NCBI GenBank assembly: GCA_014529385.2 | Contig: CM043967.1 | Location: 132,858,682-132,922,681, forward strand | DNA: 64,000 nucleotides | Direction of reading: 5' to 3' | Source of the DNA: Adiantum capillus-veneris | Lineage: Eukaryota > Streptophyta > Polypodiopsida > Polypodiales > Pteridaceae | Part shown: positions 36,801 through 49,000 of the stretch, piece by piece | How the letters are laid out: each line of letters opens with the position of its first letter | How positions within the stretch are numbered: the stretch's first letter is position 1 | The notes under the pieces: generated by a model | The model's database searches: none | The model's input: only the letters and a program-made list of their open reading frames with translations | Told to the model about the DNA's origin: nothing | Made by a program: the position numbers and the translations under genes

Positions 36801-38500
36801 AGACTCCTTTGTGAAGGTGTGACCTATCTTTTGAGGACTCCTACAACTTGGTTGCAAAGAAGCATGTTCAATCTTTTCAGTGTTGTTGGGTGGTAATGGT
36901 GAAGCTATTGGTTTCACCTTCTTTGCTATAGTCTTGTATTTAGTTTCAACATGGACTTATGGGACAAGTGTTTGCTTGAAACATTGGTTTTGTTTAAAGG
37001 CTTCTATGACTTGATACATCTCCACAGAGCATACTCCCACAACTTCATTCCCAAGATGCAAACTAGACTCCATTAGAGCATCAAGCTCACCCATAGTATC
37101 TAAAAAAAAACTTGCTCACACAAACCAAAAAACATTTCACCAACCCACTCTCTTTCATGCCTATTATACATTATATATCACCAACCCACTCTCTTTCATG
37201 CCTTATGTACATTATATACATATTTCCTTTCACATCTCTTCGAATTCTCAAGTATTGTAAAACATACTGATCCATTCCTTGTTACCAAGGATCTCATAGA
37301 AAACACTTCACCCATTTTTGGATCAAGCGAGAACGTTTTTTTATATAAAAAAAAACCACTACAATCCTGCTTTACAATGGTACTTGGCCAAAACACATCA
37401 TTTCCCTATTATCATGAGACTCTTTACTCTCTTTGGTAAATGATGATGTCTGAGGCTATCATGATTTCTTTCATGGTTTACACAAAGTGTGAGAAATTGA
37501 ACAACATGTTTACTATCTCTGCTTTGTATCTTGGCATAAGTTGAACCATCCTCCATTACCTTTGTTTTCATTTGAACTCACACAATGTAGGGCTGACCAA
37601 GGATAAGATCGATGATATGAAGATGCGTAATGTACAAAGAGATTTTGTTCAACCTTTACATCACCTATAGTCACCTTTACACTTGGACATGCTGCATACA
37701 ATTCATCTAATTTAATGTTTACCATTTTGACCATCCAACCATGTTCTGTGTTCATTGTCCATTTACATTTTTTGTAGAGACTTTTTGAAATTATATCTAT
37801 TTCGTACCCATGGTCAATTAAGGCAACAAATGGTTCTTCAAGATCACCTACTTTGACCAATGTTTCTATAGTAGCTCGCACCCAGTGGCTTGTAGAATAG
37901 TGGCTCCTAGGAGTTCTTTGAGCTTCTTCCCCATCATCAACAAATTTCACTTGTCTTACATTTGAAGAAGATTGGTAGCATGCTACCATAGCTTCATCAC
38001 CTTCTTTAGCTTGCACCTATACTCCTTGTGTCTTCACAATATCGCCTTCAGCTAGTGGGAGAGTTGCCTCTTTCTCTTGATGATGTCAATAATTTCTTCA
38101 TGGAACTCATGCTTGGCTACCAAGAACCTCCCCCAAAGTAAACTCAACTTGGCTATTCGAAATCCTCTCCTCTAGCACTTTTTTGAAGTATATAGCAAGC
38201 TTCAAATGTCAGATTTTAGTTTGTAAGCTAGTCCTTTTCTCTTACCTTTTGTTGGCTCCTTCTTCTCCCCTATTGTAAGATAGTCCTTTTGGCTTACCTT
38301 TTGCTGGCTCCTTCTTCTCCCCTCGTGTAGACTCCTCTATGGTGACTTTTGGTGAAGGATCTTCTTGTGTTGGTGGCACTGACAATTCATCACCATTTTC
38401 ACGTTGTTGTGGAAAAAAGAACAAGTGCATCACCTCTATATCTTTATAGCCCAATAATGTTCAAACTTCAACATCATTACCAAAAAATATAGAAAAACCA
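33860..38500 (-). pseudogene. Heavily decayed Ty3/gypsy gag-pol
   Basis: Colinear minus-strand pieces of one pol: possible gag/linker (38242-38454); protease (37513-38016) with LIDHGYEI in place of D-S-G, SKSLYKK and ACPSVKVTIGDVKVEQN; RT (36349-36657, IKMGILEPSLSPYSNRWFIV; then 36093-36413, AMRTPLGL and IKVCEEGEKDE; then 35930-36169, SMFGVNEVLIAGHMCGPY); HHCC region (34913-35125); integrase core remnants (34526-34912, ITADKDEL); and integrase C-terminus (33870-34525, PLLPYALWIDRTTHSS, RWFGPF, ELDGTEVKVPI). Many frameshifts and stops; no LTR found. It is a different, older family than G1, T1 and T3. Confidence 0.8.
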
Positions 38501-41500
38501 CTCTTAGTAAACTCCAACCAAAATGCCTATGCTCCCTTGGGAATTTACAAGCACATGCCCACCCAAAGGACCATAGCATAGAGGAGAAAAACCCTGTCAA
38601 AGCATGGATTTACAACATACGCCAACCAATGTATATGAAGACATGGCCTTCCTCTTTCACAATTGAACATTACAAACCCACAATTTCAACATAAATTCCA
38701 CAATTCAGAGATACATGCCACTAGGTTGTAGAGAACTAGGCGTAACTTGAAGAGAATAACTCCAATTGGGGCACTTTAAAGCTTGGAAGAAATCTTCAAG
38801 AATGATTGGCGAGAAATTTGAAGATGGTCAAAACTGATTCTACATGTTGCTATGTGCAAAATTGATGCAAAAAAAGAGAGCTGTCTTGGTACGACTATGC
38901 GTAGAGAAACCAAGGCGAGGGAAAAAACTGCATCTAAAAGCATCAAGGAGGCACAACGATCCAAAACTTGAGAATTTTTTAGCTTTGGTTGGACTTTTTT
39001 AGTTTGTACATGCATTTTAGTTATATACAAGTCTCACTACAAAAAACTCACTTACTAGCACACAAGGCAACACGATGGTGCAACCAAGGCGTGTTGACCT
39101 CAATAGAGAAAACACGCAATGATGTGTATGCTTATAGATGCATGGAAGATGTCTAGAGAAGATGGGAAGAGCCTGAGCATGCAAGTGGTAGCAGAGATGT
39201 ATGCTTTATATGGTTTTATAGGCCAAAAAGGCTCAGATAATACGGCCTGACTGGGTGGTCGGTGAAGAATGTACGAGGTGCTAGTTTTTGGCCCATATAT
39301 GTAGAGCTTGAGATGCTGAAGGAGCAAGTCAAGACGGATTTTCAAATGGAGCCACGATGTGCAAGATATAGGACTTTGAAATTGGAAGTGATTGTAGATT
39401 CAAGACGAATAGGCCAAGTGATGCTAGGTAGTTCGAGCCAGTTTGGAGCTATGGGTGTATAGAGCTTAATCTATAGAGCATGGTGGTATTTTTAGATCAA
39501 AAATCTAAGTCTCGAATGTCAAGTTATTTAAGCAGTCAAAGTTTTGTCGGGGTTGAGGTGGTTTGTGCTGGGTCGCTCTCATCGATAGACGTGCTATTTG
39601 AGTTTTTGGAGCTCAACAGGATCTGCATGTTGAGATGTAGAGAGAAAGAGAGAGAGAGGAGACAAGAGACACACCACGTACGCTCCCAAAGACTGATTCA
39701 TATTGAGGGCAAGATACAAATATATAGGTGAGACCAAGTTGAGTAGAGTAAGCCATGCTCCAACACCCCCACTAAAACAAAGGTCTCTAGCTTTGGATGA
39801 AAAAACCCTTGGGGAGTTCGAGGGAAAAACGCAAGCCCCTATACAATGTGAACATATGAACCAGTGATGACGATGTGAAAGTGAATTGTGTATCTATGTA
39901 CAAATATACAAGTGACTCAGAGACATTAGGAAAAGTTTGGACTCAAAAATAGGCCTTGTAAGAATTGTTGATGTGGCATAGCTTTCAAAAAGTGGGGATC
40001 GGTAAATTTTTTGCAAATAAGATCCAAACTTGTTGGAGGTTGGATATTTAGAATCTACTCTTCAAATGCTATCTATTGATATATAGCATGCATGTATCGG
40101 ACATTGCCTTCATGTAGATCTAGAAAAAGGTGATTTTAGATTACCGTAACGGTAACAAAACCTGGCTGATTGAAAAAAAATGGCATAATTTTCATAGAAG
40201 TCATCCAAACTTTTTGGACCTTGGCTCTTTAGAATCCATTTTTCAAGAACTTTCCAATGATAGGTCATATCATGGGGTTCTAAGCAATATTTAGAGGGGT
40301 CTACCGGGTTGCTTTCTTTTGTACAACTTTGATGATGTGGCACTCTTAAAAGGCCCAAAAATGAGTTCAAGATTTTCCTAATGTCACAGTGTGCAAGTGT
40401 GAATTGTGCATAGTGCATGGTACCTATAGGATTTTTAATTTTTATTTCCCTAAGGAGCGATCCTTCTATTAGTTAATGAAGCTGTCCATAGGGCTACAAC
40501 GACCTCTACAAGAGAGGGCTACAAAAAACATGACGGTGAGACTCTCCCAATGAGAAAATGGCATATGTACAATGAGGCTAAATCAAGAGATGGGAGGAGG
40601 GAAAAGCCACATAGGTAGACAATAATGCCATCTGAGCACACCTTGGACCATAGTGAAGAAAGGCCCAGGGAGCCAGAGTCGAAGAAAATCCTCTCTACGC
40701 TCCCTCATGCGGTCAGAGCTGCCCTAGAGTCTCTCAAATTGTACTCTGAGAGTATGGATCGGCTCTAGCCAAAAATCCTGAACAGTCTCTACTGGTGGTA
40801 CAAGGCGAGCCTTGAAGATGCAAAAGCAGTGGGCCCGCCAGATGAACCATAGCGTTAGGCCGCAGATGAGCTCCCAACACTCCTCTCCCTCACTGCACCA
40901 CTCTAGTGGTGTAAACTCTTTAGCAGGCTGGAGAGTAGGTCAACCCCCCTTATCACTATCACCCTGTTGGTGGAGGATAGCTCAAACTGAAGTGTCGAGC
41001 TCATGAGAGTGGACCAAGCAGCTGCGCCCACGTGTACTCTCGAGTAGTGGAAAGAGAAAGCATCAACTAAAGAACTCAAAGCCAACCCTACTGTGCCAGA
41101 GGACAGTCCCAAAGATAGTTCCAGTGACTCTCCACAAGATGGTCACAAGCTGCACATGCTGACGAGAGACCACTATGTACCAGCCAACTCCCAAGTGTTG
41201 TAGCTTGATGTGGAATTAGCTATCACTAGAACAGCGTGACTCGCCTCGGTTGTCTGAATTCCCAAAACCTCTCCCAAAAAGCTGCCAAGAACTCAGTTGT
41301 GAGACCCTCCTCCTGCCAATGAGGTGCTGCACTAGGACGAGCCTCTCTCTCTCCACTGCCAATATGTGACGTCCTAGTCAAACAGTGTATTGAAAGAAAA
41401 GGACACCTGGATGATCTGCTGAGGAGAAGGGGTCCCTCCAAAACCATTCTCTATGGTCTCACTGCACCGGTGCCAGTGGACAACTCTCCCAAGCCCACAG

Positions 41501-42271
41501 TCTCTAGTGGCCAGTCGCAAGAGCTGCTGGGTCAAGATCAATGAAACAAGTCCTACCACGGATGCCCACCACTTGAATCCTCTAAAAATAGCACTTTGCC
41601 ACCTGTGGGGCCTCTACTACAGCTCAATGTAAGCGTCCCCCACCCTGTAATTTGAAGAACAGGGAGGGTACAATCTTTGCGCAAGTTGGAACTCAGATGA
41701 GAACCTCCAATCACGTGAAGACCCCCATCTATCTAGGTGCTACTAACTCAAGATGCGTTGTGAGTGGGATGGAAACACACAGAGCGCCTCTATAACGACC
41801 CGACACACACTCTTGGTAATATACACACACACAGTATGGGGCACCACTCGGCTTAGACAACACACCTGGCCGAGACAGGGAACACACCTCTGGAGTGAGA
41901 GGAGAGAGACTATCCACTTGCCCACTCCACACAGGCACACACACACACACACACCCAAAAAAATCAGATCAAAAGAGGAGAATTTTAATGTTTAGATACA
42001 ATTGAGCTTTGGCCAACACCAATGGGAAAATAGCTCACACAAAATGGGTAAAATATACTAGATACAATCACAAACTAGAGCAGAAACTTCATTCATAGGA
42101 GAAACTTACACAGAAAAATAGCAGGAAAAGAGTGAGTAATTGGCCAAAATGGACAGCGCCATCACGTCCGGAACGGCCCAAAACCCCAGTCTACAATGTC
42201 AAAGTGCTCAAATCTGACCTCGGATGAGCAGTTTACGGCCAAAACAGACTCCAAAAACCCCAAAAACACAG
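38501..42271. other. 3.8-kb stretch without recognisable genes
   Basis: No frame with a known motif. 40650-41650 is more G+C-rich than its surroundings and has modest minus-strand frames (40903-41112, 41226-41559) that I do not recognise. A CACTACAAAAAACTC word at 39036 resembles a CACTA end but no partner was found. A (CA)n run lies at 41937-41954. Confidence 0.5.
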
Positions 42272-43240
42272 TGATCCGAGCCTATCACAAATTTTTGTTT
42301 ATTATATTTTGTTGGTTTTCCTTGCTTCTAGAGGTTTACAATAAAGAAAGAGTGAGAACAACGTCTTGGAAAAAATTAAAAAAAATGATTTGATAGGAAT
42401 TTTTTCTTGACTAGTTCACCGGAGGTGAAAGGTAGAGGGAGAACCTAGTGGTAAAGGGAAGGGAAAATATGTAAATGTGAAAAGAAAAGATATGATCTGG
42501 TTGTGGAGCCATGCACCCATGATTCAAGGGTCATGAGTGGCTCATATCATCATGGCTTTGGAGCCATATGATGATTCAAACAAATGGGACCCAAGTGGAA
42601 GACTTGGTAAAGGAAGGAACCAGACACATGATTTTGCTGAATTTTTAAAAAATACTTGCACTTCGATCCAAGAAAAGTTGTCTTCATCAAAGTTGTAGCT
42701 GATGAGCTCGAGATTCTAGCCATATTTTGTTTATAATTTTTGCATCTACAGTCTAGGAGATATGGCCAAAATGGCGGACGCCAGTTTTTTCAACTGTGGT
42801 GGAGACCACCCCCTCTACCTTTACACACACACACACCCTTCCTTTTCCACATTGAGACCTTCTCTAAAAATCAGCCATTAGTCTTCTCACCCTCCTCTCC
42901 TTCCTCCTCTCTCTCAAGCTCAAAAACCCATCAAAATTCCTCTTCTAATCACCTCTCAAGTGATGCTTAATCTTGTTGTAATTCATAAGTTCTCATTCAA
43001 CCCCTTTCTATTATTACTAGATATGTATTGATTTTATGTAGATTCTTTACATTTTAAAATAAGGAAGCTCTTGGACTCAAGCTATGGAGGAAGGAGTGAA
43101 GACAACACAAGTGATGATGGAGCTAATTGGTCAACAAATCACTTGGAAGGAGCTTCTTCATTGGTTGAATGTCCCTAATCAAGCTTCATTTGTACAAATT
43201 ACACTTGGATCTTAACCTCACTCCTAATCACTCTCTTTCC

Positions 43241-43249
43241 TATATAAAG
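43241..43249 (+). promoter_or_regulatory. TATA box of T1 5' LTR
   Basis: TATATAAAG in the context CTTTCC...AGACCTTCCCC, about 530 bases before the LTR end. It is conserved in the 3' LTR (50982-50990) and, with one change, in the T2 LTR. Confidence 0.7.
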
Positions 43250-43562
43250 AGACCTTCCCCTTTGTAATTTCAAGCCTCCCTCAGCCCCATTGAGTCTTTG
43301 TATCACTCACAATGAGCCCGTAAGCTCATTCATTCACTCTATTCTTGCACATTCTAGAGTGCAAATTGTTTCATGCTAGTAACCTCTCCTCCTCTTACTT
43401 ATGTTAATTAAGAGAAATCTTTTATATATGTGTGAGAGTGCTTGATGTGATCTTGGCTAATCCTTGAGTGGTTGTTTGGTAATCTACATGCTATTTTTGT
43501 TGGGAGTGTTTGAAGTCATCCATTCCTTGTACACACACTAAGGTTAATGCTTCATTCATAGT

Positions 43563-43564
<2 letters not shown>

Positions 43565-43649
<85 letters not shown>
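43565..43649. repeat. (TC)n microsatellite in 5' LTR
   Basis: 85 bases of TC, against 37 bases at the same place in the 3' LTR (51309-51345). This accounts for nearly all of the LTR length difference. Confidence 0.95.
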
Positions 43650-43655
<6 letters not shown>

Positions 43656-43778
43656 TTGTGTAGCGGTCCTAGCCCACGCTTCCAAGACTAGGTGGTGCCC
43701 TTATCTCATTTCCCTTGTGGCGCAATGGAGTTTGTTTTGGTGTAGAGGCCGCCATTCCAAATTTCCTTCGTCATAAAT

Positions 43779-43796
43779 TGGTGCCCCCACTGAGGT
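43779..43796 (+). other. Primer binding site of T1
   Basis: TGGTGCCCCCACTGAGGT starts five bases after the LTR end. The TGG start fits pairing with a tRNA CCA end; I cannot name the tRNA with confidence. Confidence 0.65.
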
Positions 43797-43823
43797 GTTC
43801 TCAAGCAGCGCTCTGTCAATCCT

Positions 43824-44792
43824 ATGAAGGAAGATCCATCAAATTCTCCGAGACTTTCACTATGGTCTCCCCAAGAAGCTCGAGAAAAGAAGCATCTTTA
43901 TCGACAAACGGCACGTATGCGGGTAAAGAGAGTTAAGTACACACACCCTTCTTTGCTTCGAGGAAAATCTTGTAGTCATCAAGTCCCTAGGTCAAAAAAT
44001 TGTGTTGAGTGCTTTGTGGCTAGTGTGAAGACACTTCCTTTGAAGCCTCGACTTCAGGTGGTGAAAGCACTCTTAAACTCGGGTATTAACAAGTTTTTGG
44101 AGGGGGAGCTACACATCAATGGGGTGCGGTATTGGCAAGAGGCTACATATGGTGATGCACTCCAACTACTACTAGCAAGAAGGCTCAAGGTGGTTGAGAG
44201 GGTAGCCATCGAACCCTATGAACTCTACAAAGCTGAAGATGGTCACACCAAAGCTAGGCGAATCACTGGTGAGCAAATTCTTCGCATCTCTCAAATGGTG
44301 GGATCCAAGAGAGCTCAACTTCAATGAAGTGCTTCATGGAAGTTTGTATTTAATGCACCAATGAATAATCCCATTTTCTACAACTTTCAATCAGTTCAGA
44401 ATATTAGGGTGAATGTGCGCATTGATAGAAAGATTTTTTTCCAACAAAGATTGGTCTTCTATTTTGGAGTTGAGAGGTTGAGAGAGATATTGTTGTCCCC
44501 TGACCCTATAATATTTCTTATTTTGGAGTATAATGTATCTTTTGATGTTCACATCTTCATCTTGCTTTAAGCATACTCCATGAATCATAGGGATTTATAT
44601 GGACCTTTCCAACCTCTTGCTAGACAAACTGTGCATATAATAGCTAACACAAAGCTTAGGTTCCAAAACATCATAAGGAACTTACTAGGCCCTCGTTGTC
44701 TAGCTGAGATTAATGCATCTATCAATCCATTTATTCTACCCTTAATAAGATATGATTTGGGCCTAGACGTTTTCATCTTTGTGCTGTATTGA
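43824..44792 (+). pseudogene. T1 leader reading frame with repeated module
   Basis: One frame runs from just after the PBS (open from 43794, first ATG 43824) to TGA 44790-44792, interrupted only by TGA 44325-44327 and TAA 44568-44570. The first part (167 residues) is basic and unfamiliar. The next two parts (44361-44570 and 44580-44792, 69 and 70 residues) resemble each other: both start MN, have FQ early, and end in YN/YD..DVxIFxL; about 30% identical by eye. The frame ends four bases into the region where the gag frame opens. It could be a former N-terminal extension of gag or a separate leader ORF; I recognise no domain. Confidence 0.5.
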
Positions 44793-44812
44793 GAGGAAGG
44801 CAACGCATTTTT

Positions 44813-46033
44813 ATGATGGCTTTCCCAATTTTTTTTGGGCGTAGTGGGGAAAATGCTGGGGATTTTTTGGATAACTTGGAGATGGCTTTCCTTGTCTCTG
44901 GGAGGGATGACGAAGCATTGAAATTGAGAGCTTTTCCTTTGGTGCTCAAAGAAGAAGCTAGGGTATGGTTCCAGGCTCTAGATCCAACCCAAAGAATTGA
45001 TTGGGAGGGATTGAAAATGGCTTTCCTACGAAGATTTCAACGAGCCAATTCGGCAGAAGAACTATGGCAACGGCTTCTGGCTCTTCATCAAGTTGACCCG
45101 CATGGTTATGCAACCTATGAGGAAGGTTTTCTGAAACTTTGGGGGCAATGGTCAGACTCACTAAACCCTGGTGAGCGAGCTCCCAATTGCCTCCAAAAGG
45201 ATCGATTTATCTCAGGTTTTTACCCCTTGCTAAGGGAGAAGGTAAAGAGCAAATTTCCAAATGCTTTTGAAGATGCCTTAAGAATTGCTAGGGAAAATAA
45301 TAGAAAGATTCTCTATCAAGCCCAAGCTGGCCAGCTAGCTTTGGGAGGTAATATCACAACTATGGAAGCTTCTCACATACCTCCAAATGTGCCTAATGCA
45401 CCAGACCTCAATAGAGGTCAACAAGAAGATATGCTCCAACAAATAAACAATCTCACAAACCAGCTAGAGGGGTTGAGAGTAAATCTTGTGCAGGGTGCAA
45501 GAAGGCCTATTGAGGGAAATGGTGGGAATCGGCCACCAATGCGACGTCAAGCAAGGGAAATGTTGTGTTACAATTGTGGGGAAAATGTCCACGGCATGTA
45601 TAATTGCCCTCATCCCAGAAGATATGACTACCCTGTCAGAGGTCCTCGACAACAAGTAAGTCCTCCCTGTGCTAGAGCTCAAGCACAAGAGCAACCGCAA
45701 CCTCAAATTTTGCAGCCACCTCGTGCTCAATCTCAAGCCCCTGCTACTCAACCAAATGTGAGCATCATAAGGATGGAGGAGGTCCTCAAGGGCAGAAGCA
45801 ACCAGGAAGAAATAGCTAAAGGGAAGATGAAGATAGATGAAGTGGCTACAATGCCTATCAAACGTGTGTGTGTCCAAGATGAAGTAGGTAAAAAACAAGC
45901 AAGGATGCAAGCAATGAAGCAAGTACATCTCGGGCAACTAAAGATGAAGCCAAGAAGAGAAAGACCCGTACTAGGTCTCAAATTGATATCTCTGAGTTCC
46001 CTATGGGATCTCGGACACAACCTTATGACTTGA
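44813..46033 (+). CDS. gag: T1 gag
   Basis: First ATGs of the frame are at 44813 and 44816, giving MMAFPIFFGRSGENAGDFLDN, typical for the start of a Ty3/gypsy capsid domain; the upstream in-frame TTG at 44789 is not a likely plant start. The capsid-type helical region (ALKLRAFPLVLKEEARVWFQ, WEGLKMAFLRRF, LWQRLLALHQ) is followed by a proline/glutamine-rich linker and one CCHC knuckle, CYNCGENVHGMYNC. Gag packages the element RNA in virus-like particles. The last approximately 48 codons are off the frame shared with T3: in T3 gag and pol are one frame, whereas here the frame changes at an A6 run (45890-45895), after which pol continues in the -1 frame. Confidence 0.85.
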   Translation: MMAFPIFFGRSGENAGDFLDNLEMAFLVSGRDDEALKLRAFPLVLKEEARVWFQALDPTQRIDWEGLKMAFLRRFQRANSAEELWQRLLALHQVDPHGYATYEEGFLKLWGQWSDSLNPGERAPNCLQKDRFISGFYPLLREKVKSKFPNAFEDALRIARENNRKILYQAQAGQLALGGNITTMEASHIPPNVPNAPDLNRGQQEDMLQQINNLTNQLEGLRVNLVQGARRPIEGNGGNRPPMRRQAREMLCYNCGENVHGMYNCPHPRRYDYPVRGPRQQVSPPCARAQAQEQPQPQILQPPRAQSQAPATQPNVSIIRMEEVLKGRSNQEEIAKGKMKIDEVATMPIKRVCVQDEVGKKQARMQAMKQVHLGQLKMKPRRERPVLGLKLISLSSLWDLGHNLMT

Positions 46034-49000
46034 CAGCTGATGTGAGTTCTCAAGGACCGAAGATTACTTGGCCACAACTACTTCATATCTCCCCAAAGCT
46101 TCGACGACAATGGTCAAAAATGGTGAGCACGAGGGCAAAGCGAAGTAAGCTAGTAAGTGTAATCAAAGCATATGGTCTCAAGGATATAGTGCCTTTGGTG
46201 GAGGCTCAAATCAAGGGACAACGGATTCCAAAAACTTACATTGACAGTGGAGCAGAGGTTTGTGTGATGACAAAAAAGCTAATGCATCAATTGGGTTTAG
46301 AGGTAATGGAATCATCAAACTTTAGGGCAAAAATGGCCAATAATGTCTCTGTCACTTGTGTGGGTGTAGTGAAAGCTTTGAGAGTTTCTGTTTTTGGAAT
46401 CACTACAGAGGTTGATGCTTATGTGATGCCAGTAAAGGGAGAAGGATACCCCCTTATTTTAGGACGACCTTGGCTCATGGGTATAGGAGCTAGGCAAGAT
46501 TGGGCAACAGGAGACTTGAAGTTGAGGCCTTGCATGGGTGGCCATAGTCGGAAGGTGGTTTACAACCTAAAGAATGGGCGACAAGAGAACCTTGAACTAG
46601 AGACGTTAGCTGATGAGTGGAGCTCAAGTGGATGCTCCTCATCCATGGACGAGGAAGAGAGTTCAAGTGAAGAGAGTGATAGCACTCTCGAAGTCATGGG
46701 CGTCACCATAAAGGAAACTACCTCATCAGAAGACAACCCAAGGATCCAAATGGAGAATGTGTGGGATGCCAGCCTAGAGGAGATGTTATCCAAGGATATA
46801 AAGGAAGAAGAAAAGGAGGGTTATGTAAATGTTCTCAAGAAGCATGCATCATTGTTTATTTCTGATTACACTCACATTATAGGTGTCACTGCAGTGAAGC
46901 ATCATATCCATCTAAAAGAAGGGAGCAAGCCAGTAGTACAAAAACTAAGAAGATTAGGATTTGTGCAACAAAATGCACTGTTGTCTGAGGTGAAGAGACT
47001 CTTAGAAGCAGGATTCATATACCCAGTAGAAGATTCAGAATGGGTCTCCCCAGTAGTGGTGAGGCCAAAGAAGAATGGTAAATGGCGAGTGTGCGTGGAT
47101 TACAAGCCACTAAATGCTGCAACAAAGAGGGACCACTTCCCTCTCCCATTTCAAGATGAGATTCTAAATGAAGTAGCAGGCCATGAGAGATACACAGTGT
47201 GTGATGGCTACTCTGGCTACTTTCAAATATGCATTGCAGAGGAGGACCAGAAAAAGACTACTTTCATCACACCATGGGGATGTTTTGCATTTCGAGTCAT
47301 ACCTTTTGGTCTCACCAACGCTCTAGCCACCTTTCAACGATTCATGAACATGGTCTTCCAACCTTACTTTGGTAAGTCCATAAGGGTTTTCATAGATGAC
47401 TTTTGTATTTACAGCTCCAAAAGTATGCATCTCGGCAAGATTGATGAAGGATTTACTCATTTAGCTAAGCTGGGTGGACAACTAAACAAGGACAAATGTC
47501 ACATTGGGGAAAGCAAGGTTACACTATTAGGGCATATAGTGTCCATTGATGGAATCGAGGTAGATCCTGAAAAGATAGAAACATTGCTAAATCTACCTTC
47601 CCCAACTTCCATCAAACAATTAATCTCTTTCTTGCAAAAGCTAAGATATTTGAGTAGATTCATACACTTACTCTCCCAAGTGATATTTCCTCTACAACAG
47701 CTGACTCGTCAAGAGACGGTTGTTTGGAGTGAAGAAAGTGATGGGCATTTTAGAGAGATTAAAAAAATGTTAGGGTCACTCCCTGTAATCCTCCAACCTT
47801 GTTGGGAAGAAACATTCTTTGTAAACCCTAGTGTGGGAGAAGAGGCCATTGGTGCTGCCCTCCTACAAAAAGATCCAAAAACATCCTTTATGAGGCCTGT
47901 GTATTTTGCTAGCCGCCTCATGGAAAACACAGAGAAGGCCTACACCCTGATGGAACAGCTAGTGTTAGCTCTCATGTTTGCGGTAACCAAATTTCGGCCA
48001 TACTTGCTGCCGAAGAGGTTTGTAATTATCACTCTGGAGGATATGTTTCCCTATGCACTACAACATATGGAAATCTCTGACAAAATAGCAAAGTGGGTGG
48101 TGCGACTTCAAGAGTTTGATTATACAATACAGGTTGAAAGAACAACTCGAGCATGCTTAGCCAACATTTTAACAAACAAGTGCTATGAAAAAGTTTTCCA
48201 TTTGAAGAGAAAGGAACTTCCACCACCTCCAGCTCCAGAGGCTTTGGTCAATGCTTATAGCCTCTACTTTGATGGAGCATACAAGAGAACCAAGGATAAG
48301 GCAGCTGTAGGCATTGTGGTCTTATCTCCATTGGGAGAGAGGATCCATGGTGAAGGGATCACTCTAGAAGATGTACACTCCAACAATGAAGCAGAATATC
48401 ATGCTCTAATTCATGGCCTTTGTTGGTGCCTCAATAATTCAATTAAGAGATTAAACGCTTTTGGTGACTCCATGCTTTTGGTAAGGCAAATGCAAGGTAC
48501 ATGGGCTTGCAAAAATGCCCGTCTCTCTACTAAAATGAGAGAAGCCAAAGCTCTTATGAGGAGATTTAGGGAGGCACAAGTACATCATGTGCCAAGAGAC
48601 CAGAACAAGGATGCAGACCACCTAGCATCATCAAAGTTAAATGAGTCAATAGTGGGAGCAGTGGCCATCAAACTTCCACTTCAGCAAGGCAAGGAGGACT
48701 TGGAAGATATTATGCACATTCTGGAGCAAGGAGAGGCTCCTAAACACTTGAATGCAGGGGAAAGGCGATGGTTAGCTAGGAAGGCTACCAGGTATCGCAT
48801 AGTAAATGATGACTTGTATTGTCTTGGTAAGGATGGTGTGCTTAGGAGAGTGCCTTTGAAGAGTGAAATTGAAGAGATTTTAAAAGCTTGTCACGATGAT
48901 ATGTGCGGAGGACACTTTGCACACGACGTCACTAGTAGAAAGGTTCTACAAGCTGGGTTTACTTGGCCAAGTCTTCATCGTGATGTCAAATACTGGTGTC

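Larger units (their letters stand above)
42272..43773 (+). repeat. T1 5' LTR
   Basis: 1502 bp, TGATCC...CGTCA. It is followed by the PBS and has a TATA box at 43241. It includes an 85-base (TC)n tract (43565-43649) near its end. Confidence 0.9.

Noticed and set aside
39036-39055. CACTACAAAAAACTC as a second CACTA end
   Set aside because: No inverted partner, target duplication or subterminal array was found nearby.
40650-41650. A possible host gene in a more G+C-rich stretch
   Set aside because: The minus-strand frames are short, overlap each other and show no recognisable domain or convincing exon structure.
44789-44812. TTG as the start of T1 gag
   Set aside because: Plants rarely initiate at TTG and two in-frame ATGs follow at 44813 and 44816 at the usual start of the capsid domain.
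45887-45899. Programmed -1 frameshift site
   Set aside because: In the gag frame the heptamer is T AAA AAA, which does not fit X XXY YYZ because slippage would pair with TAA. A simple indel is more likely, although this is not excluded.
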